DNA of 30,088 bases from a virus, in IMG/VR virus record IMGVR_UViG_3300047550_004126, positions 1 to 30,088 of that record; one strand, 5' to 3'. Below, piece after piece: positions 24,901 to 30,088 of the stretch. The position numbers were made by a program, and so were the translations under genes. Position 1 is the first letter of the stretch, and each line of letters begins with the position of its first letter. The notes beneath the pieces are model-generated. The model saw only the letters and a list, made by a program, of their open reading frames with translations, was not told the origin of the DNA and ran no database searches.

Positions 24901-25360
24901 CATCTGCCCAACCTTCGATTGAATCTTCAACTCTATGAATAAGATGTTGGTAACAACATGTTTCTGGATTTAGTCTAGTGGATGAAAACTTTGGTAATAA
25001 TTCTACATGATGTTTTTGAACACTAAAACCAGTACCAGAACCACAAAGTAATAAATAAAAACATTCTTGAAAAAATCTTAATCTGTCACAATAACTAGCA
25101 GAACAATTAAATATTCTTGCGTTATGTTTTAAAATCGGCTTACCACCAAACTGTAATGCTCTTTGAGAACCAAGTATTTTTTGTTCTTTAATCATACCGT
25201 AATATTTTTCAATATCATTATGCAATGATGGATTAACTTCTACCATCATGTTTTTTATTCTTTCTACGCTTTCTTCCCAAGTTTCTCTTCTTTTTTCTTC
25301 CTCTAACCATCGAGCATATTTTGAAACAGCAGTATATTTTTGCAACTCTTTAATAGACAT
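21977..25360 (-). CDS. nrdJ: Class II (B12-dependent) ribonucleotide reductase precursor with intein
   Basis: The precursor has 1127 residues and would splice to about 763, the size of monomeric adenosylcobalamin-dependent ribonucleoside-triphosphate reductases. Landmarks: FNCSASY (first active-site Cys, C86), CGSGTGFSVQ, SGGVRRSATIALFS, NPC/CEI with the thiyl-radical Cys, FCNLSTING with the second redox Cys (C742 of the precursor), TCVKPEGNSAALLGS, and a C-terminal CAGGAC pair (C1120 and C1125) that would relay electrons. It supplies dNTPs without oxygen dependence if the host provides cobalamin. The ATG has GGAG 7 nt upstream and follows the largest intergenic gap in the window, so it may begin its own transcript. 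No metal-radical subunit (NrdB) is present, as expected for class II. Confidence 0.94.
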   Translation of the reverse strand: MSIKELQKYTAVSKYARWLEEEKRRETWEESVERIKNMMVEVNPSLHNDIEKYYGMIKEQKILGSQRALQFGGKPILKHNARIFNCSASYCDRLRFFQECFYLLLCGSGTGFSVQKHHVELLPKFSSTRLNPETCCYQHLIHRVEDSIEGWADALGVLLSSYFETPIKGFEKYKDIDVGFSYVDIREKGSPLGCGIGNAPGYEPLEKALEKIRELLDRCIANGQTQLRTIDAFDIVMHSADAVISGGVRRSATIALFSADDELMINAKTGDWYFTNPQRARANISALLHRKDTPKEVFENLFKATKEFGEPGFFFADYYDALCNPCVVGDTIVTTKDGCSFATDLLGTKFNALVDGAIYESTNNGFWKTGNKETIKLSFSSGRELIVTPNHQILTTDGWKEAKDITFEDEIIINNHSEFKQRNIDVNSSDYAKGYLLGSFLGDGNIAHQSAQIKWWGDNKYEYRKDGYNLIDQAGFKIEGSHCSEKTDLVNSYTTVQSKKLYDFAQEKDCFDIEKDEFKHLSKKATTGSWSYLSGLVAGYFDADGTVAVNSEKGNSLRISSNQYNNLVNLQIILNSFGILSKIYKNRIPEGWKKMPDGNGSTKEYYTQTIHELHISGQAIELFNKNIKIRNNDKISKINEIIDSRKRMPNRSVFLDTIINKCDFGKQDVFDCTIPEVNAFDANGIYVHNCCEISWITKHFYKKNSQELEQALLNYEGPITTKETCKDDMAEDEVGLSGWGFCNLSTINGKTITSEEDFYERCAAAAFIGTLQASFTNFPYLGQITELIAKKEALLGVSINGMQHHPKILLNPEIQKKGAEIVKETNKKYARLLNINPAARTTCVKPEGNSAALLGSASGIHPDHSKRYFRIVQANKLESPYQYFKSINPQACEASVWSSNKTDDCIRFCVQSQEGTILKENLTAINMLDNVVSTYNNWVVSGKNEELCVRKELNHNVSNTIHVQDHEWDEVKEYIYKNRSDLAGISLIAATGDKDYNQAPFTAVYSIEEQITNWGFEATSKAYEIYPKFSEYNFESLWDACSCSLGYFEPKDDKQKEWKKIIEKYSSDFFSSNIKYATYALKDAYNLDLWNKLVDSYSDVNYLNVLEEKSSINIQGELACAGGACLI
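23294..24385 (-). mobile_element. Intein in NrdJ with intact LAGLIDADG endonuclease
   Basis: This 364-residue insertion runs from Cys (precursor residue 326, codon 24385-24383) to Asn (689, codon 23296-23294). It begins CVVGDTIVTTKDG, has a block-B TPNH motif, and ends ANGIYVHN followed by Cys, so all class 1 splicing residues are present. Two intact dodecapeptides, YLLGSFLGDG and LVAGYFDADG, indicate an active LAGLIDADG homing endonuclease. The insertion lies immediately before the radical-carrying Cys of the NPCxEI loop, so the +1 nucleophile for splicing is also the enzyme's catalytic Cys. RNR genes are a common intein target in phages and bacteria. Confidence 0.93.
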
Positions 25361-25506
25361 AAAAAAACTCCATCTACCCTATTATTTTTTTAATAAGGAA
25401 AAAGATTAAAGGTATGATTCTGGCGATTACCAGCGGATATAAATACACCCACGATAACGATAAGACAGATGAGATTTTTACTTATTTTTTTCAATATGGC
25501 AATAGT
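25361..25506 (-). other. Longest intergenic gap; in-frame hydrophobic tail after GT2 stop
   Basis: This 146-nt gap separates the GT2 gene from nrdJ. It contains the GGAG ribosome binding site of nrdJ and a short inverted repeat (CTGG, six bases, CCAG at about 25420-25433). No convincing sigma-70 promoter or cobalamin riboswitch is visible, though a promoter for nrdJ is plausible here. In the frame of the GT2 gene, reading past its TAG, 38 sense codons follow to a TAA at 25392-25390. They encode a Lys-rich start (LKKISKN) and a hydrophobic span (LICLIVIVGVFISAG), which looks like a membrane segment. It could be a separate peptide from a TTG at 25494, a readthrough product, or a decayed C-terminus. 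Confidence 0.4.
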
Positions 25507-26238
25507 CTATTTTTGATTTTGTAAACAATTTTTTCTGGCTTGCGAATAATCACTTTTCCATTGTGGATTAAGAACAATATTACCAATAGGTTCTGTTTTA
25601 TTTAAAATTTTTTGATCAACATATTTAGCAACATTTAAACTAACATTTTCTTTAAAAAATGAACCATGATAATTACTTGTAGATGCCCATCTGTATATAT
25701 AAAAAATATCTTCATCTGAAATTATTTTACTTATATTTTTATATAAATAATTTATTTTGTTAAAAAGAAAAACATCTAATGCTATTACATCAGATTCAAT
25801 ATAGTTATTCTTTTCCCAAATGTTTTTATGCATACATAAGTTTGAATGGAAAAGATTTTTAGAAATTGATAAAGTTTTATTTATTTCTTCAAAGAAAGCT
25901 TGGTTTGTATGAAAAATTCCATCTTTACTTATATTGTTAATTGAAAAAGATATCTTCCAAGGAAAATATATGTCATCATCATCCCATACAAATATATATT
26001 CTCCAGAACAATATGATAAACACTCATTTAATTTTTTGCCTAAAGGATAAATTCTTTGTTTTGAGTTTATTATTTTTACTTGTGGATGATCAAAAATAAG
26101 AGTTTGGTCTACAAGATCATTTAATATAACTAATTCTTTTTCGCCATCGTAGTCTTGATTTAAAAAACTATATATAGCTTCTTCTAATAATTTGCTTTTG
26201 CCATATGTTGGGCAGTAACAACTAACTTTTGGTTTCAT
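25507..26238 (-). CDS. Family 2 glycosyltransferase
   Basis: The protein has 243 residues. It starts with the GT2 nucleotide-binding strand (VSCYCPTYGKSKLLEEAIYS, followed by FLNQDY), has the ELVILND strand, and then LGKKLNECLSYCSGEYIFVW ending in the DDDD cluster that supplies the metal-binding DxD motif. A base-like region near HTNQAFFEE follows, with a Lys/Asn-rich C-terminus (SDYSQARKNCLQNQK). It probably transfers a sugar from a UDP- or GDP-sugar to a glycan. Its start overlaps the upstream membrane-protein gene by 17 nt and has no clear Shine-Dalgarno. Its TAG stop is followed in frame by a hydrophobic extension described at 25361-25506. Confidence 0.87.
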   Translation of the reverse strand: MKPKVSCYCPTYGKSKLLEEAIYSFLNQDYDGEKELVILNDLVDQTLIFDHPQVKIINSKQRIYPLGKKLNECLSYCSGEYIFVWDDDDIYFPWKISFSINNISKDGIFHTNQAFFEEINKTLSISKNLFHSNLCMHKNIWEKNNYIESDVIALDVFLFNKINYLYKNISKIISDEDIFYIYRWASTSNYHGSFFKENVSLNVAKYVDQKILNKTEPIGNIVLNPQWKSDYSQARKNCLQNQK

Positions 26239-26572
26239 TATAAACTAATTCTAATAAAGAAGTTATTTCTTCAATTGAAAGTGATTGCACAAGTTCAACA
26301 ACTGTATTTGATATAATTTTTGCGTCTTCTTTAGGAACATTTAATTTTATTATTTTATTATATAAATTTCTTCTTGCAAACATTCTCACAAGTGGACCGC
26401 CATTTTTAATTATTAATGCTGTTCCTTTTGATGAAGTGCAAAATTTAAGTATTGTTATTCCATCTACTATTAGTCCAATTAGCATAACTATAGTTATAAT
26501 ACCAATAGCATCATAACTTTTTATTTTTTCTGACTTTTCAAGTATTGATCTTATTTTTTCATGTGACCACAT
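26222..26572 (-). CDS. Small single-span membrane protein, unknown
   Basis: I choose the ATG at 26572 (GGAG 9 nt upstream), not the in-frame TTG at 26590; this gives 116 residues. One hydrophobic stretch near residues 21-42 (AIGIITIVMLIGLIVDGITI) is a probable transmembrane segment. A basic cytoplasmic-like region (RMFARRNLYNKIIKLNVPKE) and a helical C-terminus (VELVQSLSIEEITSLLELVY) follow. I recognise no family. It could be a membrane anchor or a structural or lysis-related protein, but it lacks the features of a holin with several spans. Its neighbours are a candidate 47-residue ORF and the GT2 gene. Confidence 0.6.
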   Translation of the reverse strand: MWSHEKIRSILEKSEKIKSYDAIGIITIVMLIGLIVDGITILKFCTSSKGTALIIKNGGPLVRMFARRNLYNKIIKLNVPKEDAKIISNTVVELVQSLSIEEITSLLELVYNETKS

Positions 26573-26586
26573 GATTATCTTCTCCG

Positions 26587-26730
26587 TCAAGGAAAACAGT
26601 CTTGTTTAACAGATTGTTTTTTGACTTCGTTTATTATTTTTAAAAATGAAATAGAATCTTTTTCAATAAGTAAAAACTTTTCTTTTTCTATTGTTTGATT
26701 AAATAATAAAAAAAGAATTAGATTGTACAT
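26587..26730 (-). CDS. Candidate 47-residue protein
   Basis: This short ORF fills the otherwise empty 26591-26731 interval. Its ATG lies one base after the TAA of the preceding gene (TAATATG), and its stop lies 14 nt before the next start, so it fits the packing of the operon exactly. The product begins MYNLILFLLFNQTIEKEKFL, a short hydrophobic start, then a charged helix, ending KQDCFP. The Shine-Dalgarno is weak (AAGAAA). No family is recognised. The fit is good but the length makes chance possible. Confidence 0.5.
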   Translation of the reverse strand: MYNLILFLLFNQTIEKEKFLLIEKDSISFLKIINEVKKQSVKQDCFP

Positions 26731-26731
26731 A

Positions 26732-27637
26732 TTATTTCTTTTTGTTTTGAATAGATTGACTTACTCTTATAGCCCAGTCAACACCAGTATTACCACCCCA
26801 ACCCAACCAAGCAACAACTGCTGGTATAGTCCATGGCTTAGTTTTATATTCTGGCTTAGACTGTGCTTTTTCGTAATTTCCTCTATGTCTGTTAAACTGA
26901 GCCATACGCTTTACAGTATCGGCAGAAAGTTTAGCACCTCTTGCCAAATCTCTTGCTCTAGCCCATCCAACAGGAGTCATTCCTTTACACTCTTTTCCAT
27001 ATTTATCTTTCCATTCTAATACTTTTTTAGCGTTATTTCTTGCAGATGCTGGTGCATCATAGCTTTCTGCTGATTGTGCAAAATACTCTTGAATATCAAA
27101 AAATGTTTTTTTGTTTTCTATTTTTTCTTTTTGTTTAGACATATCTGAATACCCTTTGATTGATTTTAAAACATCGTCAAGATTCAATAGTTCGTATAAA
27201 TAACTGGATTTTGACTTATTGGATTTTCTTGGATGTCCATCTGGCAATAAATCATTGTCTTGTTTGTATCTTGGATTAGAAGGTCTTCCGTTTCTTAATA
27301 AATACAAAAAGGCTTTAATTCTATTTAATCCCCATCTAGTCCTATCCATTCCTGGTGCATGACTAGAGGAAAATGCTCCAGCACCTCGTCTAAAAACTGC
27401 TTTTAGTTGTGCCATATTAGCTTTAAATTTTGGATTTTTAGAATTGTGTTCCTGCATTAAAGATCTAATTTTATCTTCTGTTTCTTTTGAGAATTCTATA
27501 TTTTTATTAGGCTTACTAGCAGAATCTTTTGGATTTTTTTTTGATCCTCGTTTTCTCTCGTCAGGTTTAGCTGGAGTTTTTCTTGGATCATCTTTGTCTG
27601 GTTTTCCGTATTGCAAACCTTCTGTTTTATCAGACAT
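26732..27637 (-). CDS. Basic phage protein with DUF5824-like regions
   Basis: The protein has 301 residues and is very basic, with a Lys/Pro/Ser-rich N-terminus of about 50 residues. The middle contains LKAVFRRGAGAFSSSHAPGM and RWGLNRIKAFLYLLRNGRP with DNDLLPDGHPR, resembling the DUF5824-type domain seen in phage and giant-virus proteins. The C-terminal part has GMTPVGWARARDLARGAKLS and AVVAWLGWGGNTGVDWA, a pattern I know from the ends of phage head-maturation or minor virion proteins. It may therefore be a virion or head-assembly protein. AAGGA precedes the ATG and overlaps the protease stop region. The structural role is inferred from resemblance, not proven. Confidence 0.7.
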   Translation of the reverse strand: MSDKTEGLQYGKPDKDDPRKTPAKPDERKRGSKKNPKDSASKPNKNIEFSKETEDKIRSLMQEHNSKNPKFKANMAQLKAVFRRGAGAFSSSHAPGMDRTRWGLNRIKAFLYLLRNGRPSNPRYKQDNDLLPDGHPRKSNKSKSSYLYELLNLDDVLKSIKGYSDMSKQKEKIENKKTFFDIQEYFAQSAESYDAPASARNNAKKVLEWKDKYGKECKGMTPVGWARARDLARGAKLSADTVKRMAQFNRHRGNYEKAQSKPEYKTKPWTIPAVVAWLGWGGNTGVDWAIRVSQSIQNKKK

Positions 27638-27646
27638 ATTAATTCC

Positions 27647-29647
27647 TTAAATAAGCATAAATAATTTTTTATCAATCAACTGTTCTGGGAAACCATCAAA
27701 ATTACTGTAAGCAAATGTTTCTTTAGCTCTAAGATGTTTTTCAGCATCTTTCTTCCTAACTCTTAGTACCCCAATCGGAAGATTTGATCCATCATCAAAG
27801 TCTTTTAAGTGTCCATGTGCGTCACCCCAACTATTAAGTATGATTGCATATGGATCTGTTGGTCTGTCATCAACACCTATGAAACACATTTGGTGACCCC
27901 AGTTATCTGTTTGGCGATGAAATCCATCAGAAGAAGGTTGCATATCATAACCAATATCACTAGCAGTAGTGCATGGATAACCATTTACAATTGCTTCTAC
28001 AAGTTGATCCCAAGTTTTAATTTGGGCAGCAGACTTGACTGGATGTTTAGTGCCTTCATCTATAAATTTTCTATCTGGTCCTGGTGTATCCCCCCATTTT
28101 TTGGCTATGCTTCCAGAATACTTAGGAACACCATCAAAATTACTACGCAAAACCCCATATTTAATAACAGCATCTGCCATCCAACTCCCAAGAGATCCGT
28201 CTTGACCATTAAGTTGACCACGACCAATTAAAACTCTTCCTGTACCATAAAGATAAGGTGCAAAAACAGGTTCAAATTTTTCATGATCTCCTTTCATTAA
28301 TTTTTCAGTAGCCATAAGATATTCAACTGCGTTCCTAGCACCCCAAGAAACACAATTATATTGAGCAATACCATTAGCTATTAATGTATGTTCTCCTTCA
28401 ACGGTTATACAGAAAACTGGGAAATTTGTAACATGTTCTTTATTTATGTCGATTATTTTTCTAGCAAAACCAAATGGTGTTTTATGGATTTTTAATGTTT
28501 TAGGTTTACTAATTTCATTAGCACCCAAAGACAGAGCATCAAAACCATATAAATCCATTTGACCAGCAGCAACAGTTTGATGTGGGGATTTTTTTCTTTT
28601 TAATGTCATAGGATTAAGATTGCAAGAAAGACATAATCTTGATAAATCATTTAGCAAAGAATCAGAAGATGTTACTCCTATAATCCTTGTTGCTTTTTTA
28701 CTAAAGTGACCATCTCCATCAATCCATCCTCTAATACAAGCCATTTTTACAGTTAAAGGGCTATTGAATATAAAGTAAGGAATTGCTTTATAATAAGTGT
28801 TTCCAGAAATTAATTTCTTAACAAAAGTAGCTAGCTCTGTATTATGTATTTCTACTAATAAAACATTTTGTTTTTTCTTGTGATAATATTTTTTAGCTTC
28901 TAATCCAAATATATTTTTAGTTATAGCTATAATTTCTTCTGCAAAAAGTTCTTCATTAATATTAAAATTAAATGTTATTTTGTTATATTTTCCATTAATA
29001 GCTGTTTTAGTTTTAGAACAACCACCTTCTGCTAAATATAAACCTATAAACCTTGCAAAGTTTTCATCTACTTTTATAGATTTTTCGTTAAAATTTATAT
29101 ATTGATATTCAAAAGATTGAATACCAAAAGGCAAAAGAAGATAATCGCCTTTAGAATAATCTTTAACTTTCTTTTTTCCAAAACCATTAAATTTAAATCT
29201 ATATCCAGAATACGGCATAAATAAAGCATCATGTGTTTCTGTTGCCGTTATAGTTCTATTCCAACCCTTGAGTTTAAAAGTTACTAAATTTCCAGTAAAA
29301 TTTTTGCGAACCAATCCAATAACTTTTCTTGGTTGATTCATATGATTTAATACATACTCACCTTCAGAAATATCTTCAATATTTTTTTCTGTTCCATCTG
29401 CCATAGATATTTTTGTTTGAGCAACAAAGCAATCTCCTATAGCCTGTGGAATATTTTCTGTATCTTTTCCAATTACTTTGCGAACAACCTCATATAGCAT
29501 GACCTTTTTACCTTTACTATCTTGGCTTTTACCATAGATACTAAAGTTTTTAAATGATCCGCTATCTTTAATTAAGTTAAATTCGCTTTCGACAAGTTCT
29601 GGATTATCTTTTCCTGCCCAACCATTTATCTTTGATAGTTCAGACAT
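27647..29647 (-). CDS. Papain-like (C1) cysteine protease precursor with intein
   Basis: The precursor has 666 residues and would splice to about 307. The exteins give IPQAIGD joined to CVSWGARNAVEYL (oxyanion Gln and catalytic Cys), NWGHQMCFIGVDD with the catalytic His (H585), and AIILNSWGDAHG with the catalytic Asn (N605), the papain-family triad in order. There is no signal peptide; the first 65 residues may be a short propeptide-like region. The sequence EPVFAPYLYGTGR to GSLGSWMADAVIKYGVL is typical of C1A-like bacterial and phage peptidases. Given the adjacent DUF5824-like protein, a virion-associated or head-maturation protease is plausible; lysis of peptidoglycan peptides is an alternative. 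AGGTGA, overlapping the previous gene's TAG, precedes the ATG. Confidence 0.85.
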   Translation of the reverse strand: MSELSKINGWAGKDNPELVESEFNLIKDSGSFKNFSIYGKSQDSKGKKVMLYEVVRKVIGKDTENIPQAIGDCFVAQTKISMADGTEKNIEDISEGEYVLNHMNQPRKVIGLVRKNFTGNLVTFKLKGWNRTITATETHDALFMPYSGYRFKFNGFGKKKVKDYSKGDYLLLPFGIQSFEYQYINFNEKSIKVDENFARFIGLYLAEGGCSKTKTAINGKYNKITFNFNINEELFAEEIIAITKNIFGLEAKKYYHKKKQNVLLVEIHNTELATFVKKLISGNTYYKAIPYFIFNSPLTVKMACIRGWIDGDGHFSKKATRIIGVTSSDSLLNDLSRLCLSCNLNPMTLKRKKSPHQTVAAGQMDLYGFDALSLGANEISKPKTLKIHKTPFGFARKIIDINKEHVTNFPVFCITVEGEHTLIANGIAQYNCVSWGARNAVEYLMATEKLMKGDHEKFEPVFAPYLYGTGRVLIGRGQLNGQDGSLGSWMADAVIKYGVLRSNFDGVPKYSGSIAKKWGDTPGPDRKFIDEGTKHPVKSAAQIKTWDQLVEAIVNGYPCTTASDIGYDMQPSSDGFHRQTDNWGHQMCFIGVDDRPTDPYAIILNSWGDAHGHLKDFDDGSNLPIGVLRVRKKDAEKHLRAKETFAYSNFDGFPEQLIDKKLFMLI
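28355..29431 (-). mobile_element. Intein in the cysteine protease with LAGLIDADG endonuclease
   Basis: This 359-residue insertion runs from Cys (residue 73, codon 29431-29429) to Asn (431, codon 28357-28355), immediately before the protease's catalytic Cys. It begins CFVAQTKISMADGTEKNIED, has a block-B TATETH motif, and ends HTLIANGIAQYN followed by Cys. The penultimate residue is Tyr, not the usual His, which may slow or alter the last cleavage step. Two LAGLIDADG motifs are intact (FIGLYLAEGG and IRGWIDGDGHF), so the homing endonuclease may be active. The splicing boundaries are clear because the extein reads as a normal C1 active site once joined. Confidence 0.92.
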
Positions 29648-29654
29648 ATTTCAC

Positions 29655-30088
29655 CTATTTAACTAGTTTTAAGCCAGAAGATATTTCTCTCCAAGCAATT
29701 GCAAAATCTTCTTTGGTTTGCATCTTGCTTGTCTTATACAAGTCAAAAAGTTTTTCTTGTATATCTGTAAAAAGTGGTTCCCACTTTGTTCTATCACCAC
29801 CAGACTTTGTTAGTGCATTCTTATTTGATTCTGCCGTTTTTTTCAGTATGTCTTCTAAAGAACCTATTGTTCCAGCAGCAACCGCAGCAGCAATACCATC
29901 AAAAGATGATGCAATAGCAGCACATTGCTTTGCTTTATCTGCCTTTGAAATTTTAATTAATTTTGCACCATCATAAACAAACTTTGAAAGTTGATATTTT
30001 GACTCCCCAAAATCTGGCTCAACTTCTGGATTTGGTTCTGGTGGAGTATCTGGTTCTTGTTCACCTATAAAAACATCGGCAGAAATAA
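29655..30088 (-). CDS. Partial unknown protein (C-terminal part)
   Basis: The reading frame enters from the right edge and ends at TAG (29657-29655); about 143 residues are visible. The left part of the frame has a Pro/Glu-rich linker (EQEPDTPPEPNPEVEPDFGE). A helical domain follows, with Ala-rich segments (CAAIASSFDGIAAAVAAGTI) and a Lys-rich end. No family is recognised. It lies directly upstream of the protease, with the protease ribosome binding site overlapping its stop. It may be a structural or neck-type protein, but the visible part shows no diagnostic motif. Confidence 0.55.
   Translation of the reverse strand, partial: ISADVFIGEQEPDTPPEPNPEVEPDFGESKYQLSKFVYDGAKLIKISKADKAKQCAAIASSFDGIAAAVAAGTIGSLEDILKKTAESNKNALTKSGGDRTKWEPLFTDIQEKLFDLYKTSKMQTKEDFAIAWREISSGLKLVK

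Noticed and set aside
25438-25445. T4-type late promoter TATAAATA on the plus strand
   Set aside because: It points away from nrdJ and would give an antisense transcript of GT2. In this AT-rich sequence the octamer occurs elsewhere by chance, including inside genes.
25361-25506. Cobalamin riboswitch before B12-dependent nrdJ
   Set aside because: The gap is shorter than typical B12 riboswitches and no recognisable B12-box core is visible.
25413-25524. 36-codon plus-strand ORF with AAAGGT before its ATG
   Set aside because: It overlaps the antisense end of GT2, resembles nothing, and would be the only plus-strand gene in the window.
693-29976. Plus-strand open frames of 60-140 codons
   Set aside because: They lie opposite well-supported minus-strand genes and show no family motifs; they are shadows of coding sequence.
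1-30088. tRNA genes, CRISPR arrays or long repeats
   Set aside because: No cloverleaf-compatible segment or repeat-spacer pattern was seen, and almost all sequence is accounted for by coding regions.

Overview
This window looks like part of a large, AT-rich tailed bacteriophage genome. No gene identifies the host. Every convincing gene is on the minus strand, so transcription runs from right to left. Genes are packed with 0-15 nt gaps or short overlaps, and AAGGA/AGGAG ribosome binding sites often overlap the previous stop codon. TAA, TGA and TAG are all used as stops, so the standard bacterial code fits. I see no tRNA, rRNA, CRISPR array or insertion sequence. The only non-coding stretches longer than about 50 nt are 25361-25506, upstream of the ribonucleotide reductase, and a short gap at 21908-21976.

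In transcription order, the right end (about 26.2-30.1 kb) holds an unrecognised gene cut by the edge, a papain-like cysteine protease interrupted by an intein, a basic DUF5824-like phage protein, a candidate 47-residue ORF, a single-span membrane protein and a family 2 glycosyltransferase. Next come a class II (adenosylcobalamin) ribonucleotide reductase with an intein, a GT10-like glycosyltransferase, and a run of small genes (18.6-21.0 kb) that includes a YodC/DUF2158 protein, an FmdB-type zinc ribbon and another CxxC protein.

The centre (5.4-18.6 kb) is a replication and recombination operon. It encodes a RecA-like recombinase with an intein in its P-loop, a short nuclease-like protein, two unknowns, a DnaB-type helicase, a CHC2/TOPRIM primase, a dNMP kinase, a Cas4/AddB-like Fe-S nuclease, a Nudix protein, a DnaE-type polymerase split into two genes, and SSB. 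A DnaQ-like exonuclease and a small acidic ORF lie between the two polymerase halves. The left end (0-5.4 kb) has three GT4-type glycosyltransferases, PhoH, a methyltransferase-like fragment and a partial gene joining a four-Cys module to a GT-like domain.

The most notable features are three inteins, each inserted into the catalytic motif of its host enzyme. The RecA intein looks like a class 3 (WCT) intein with a decayed LAGLIDADG endonuclease. The other two look like class 1 inteins with intact LAGLIDADG motifs, and in both the +1 Cys is also the host enzyme's catalytic Cys. The polymerase split and the GT2 gene's in-frame hydrophobic tail beyond a TAG stop also deserve attention. All family assignments come from reading motifs, not from database searches.
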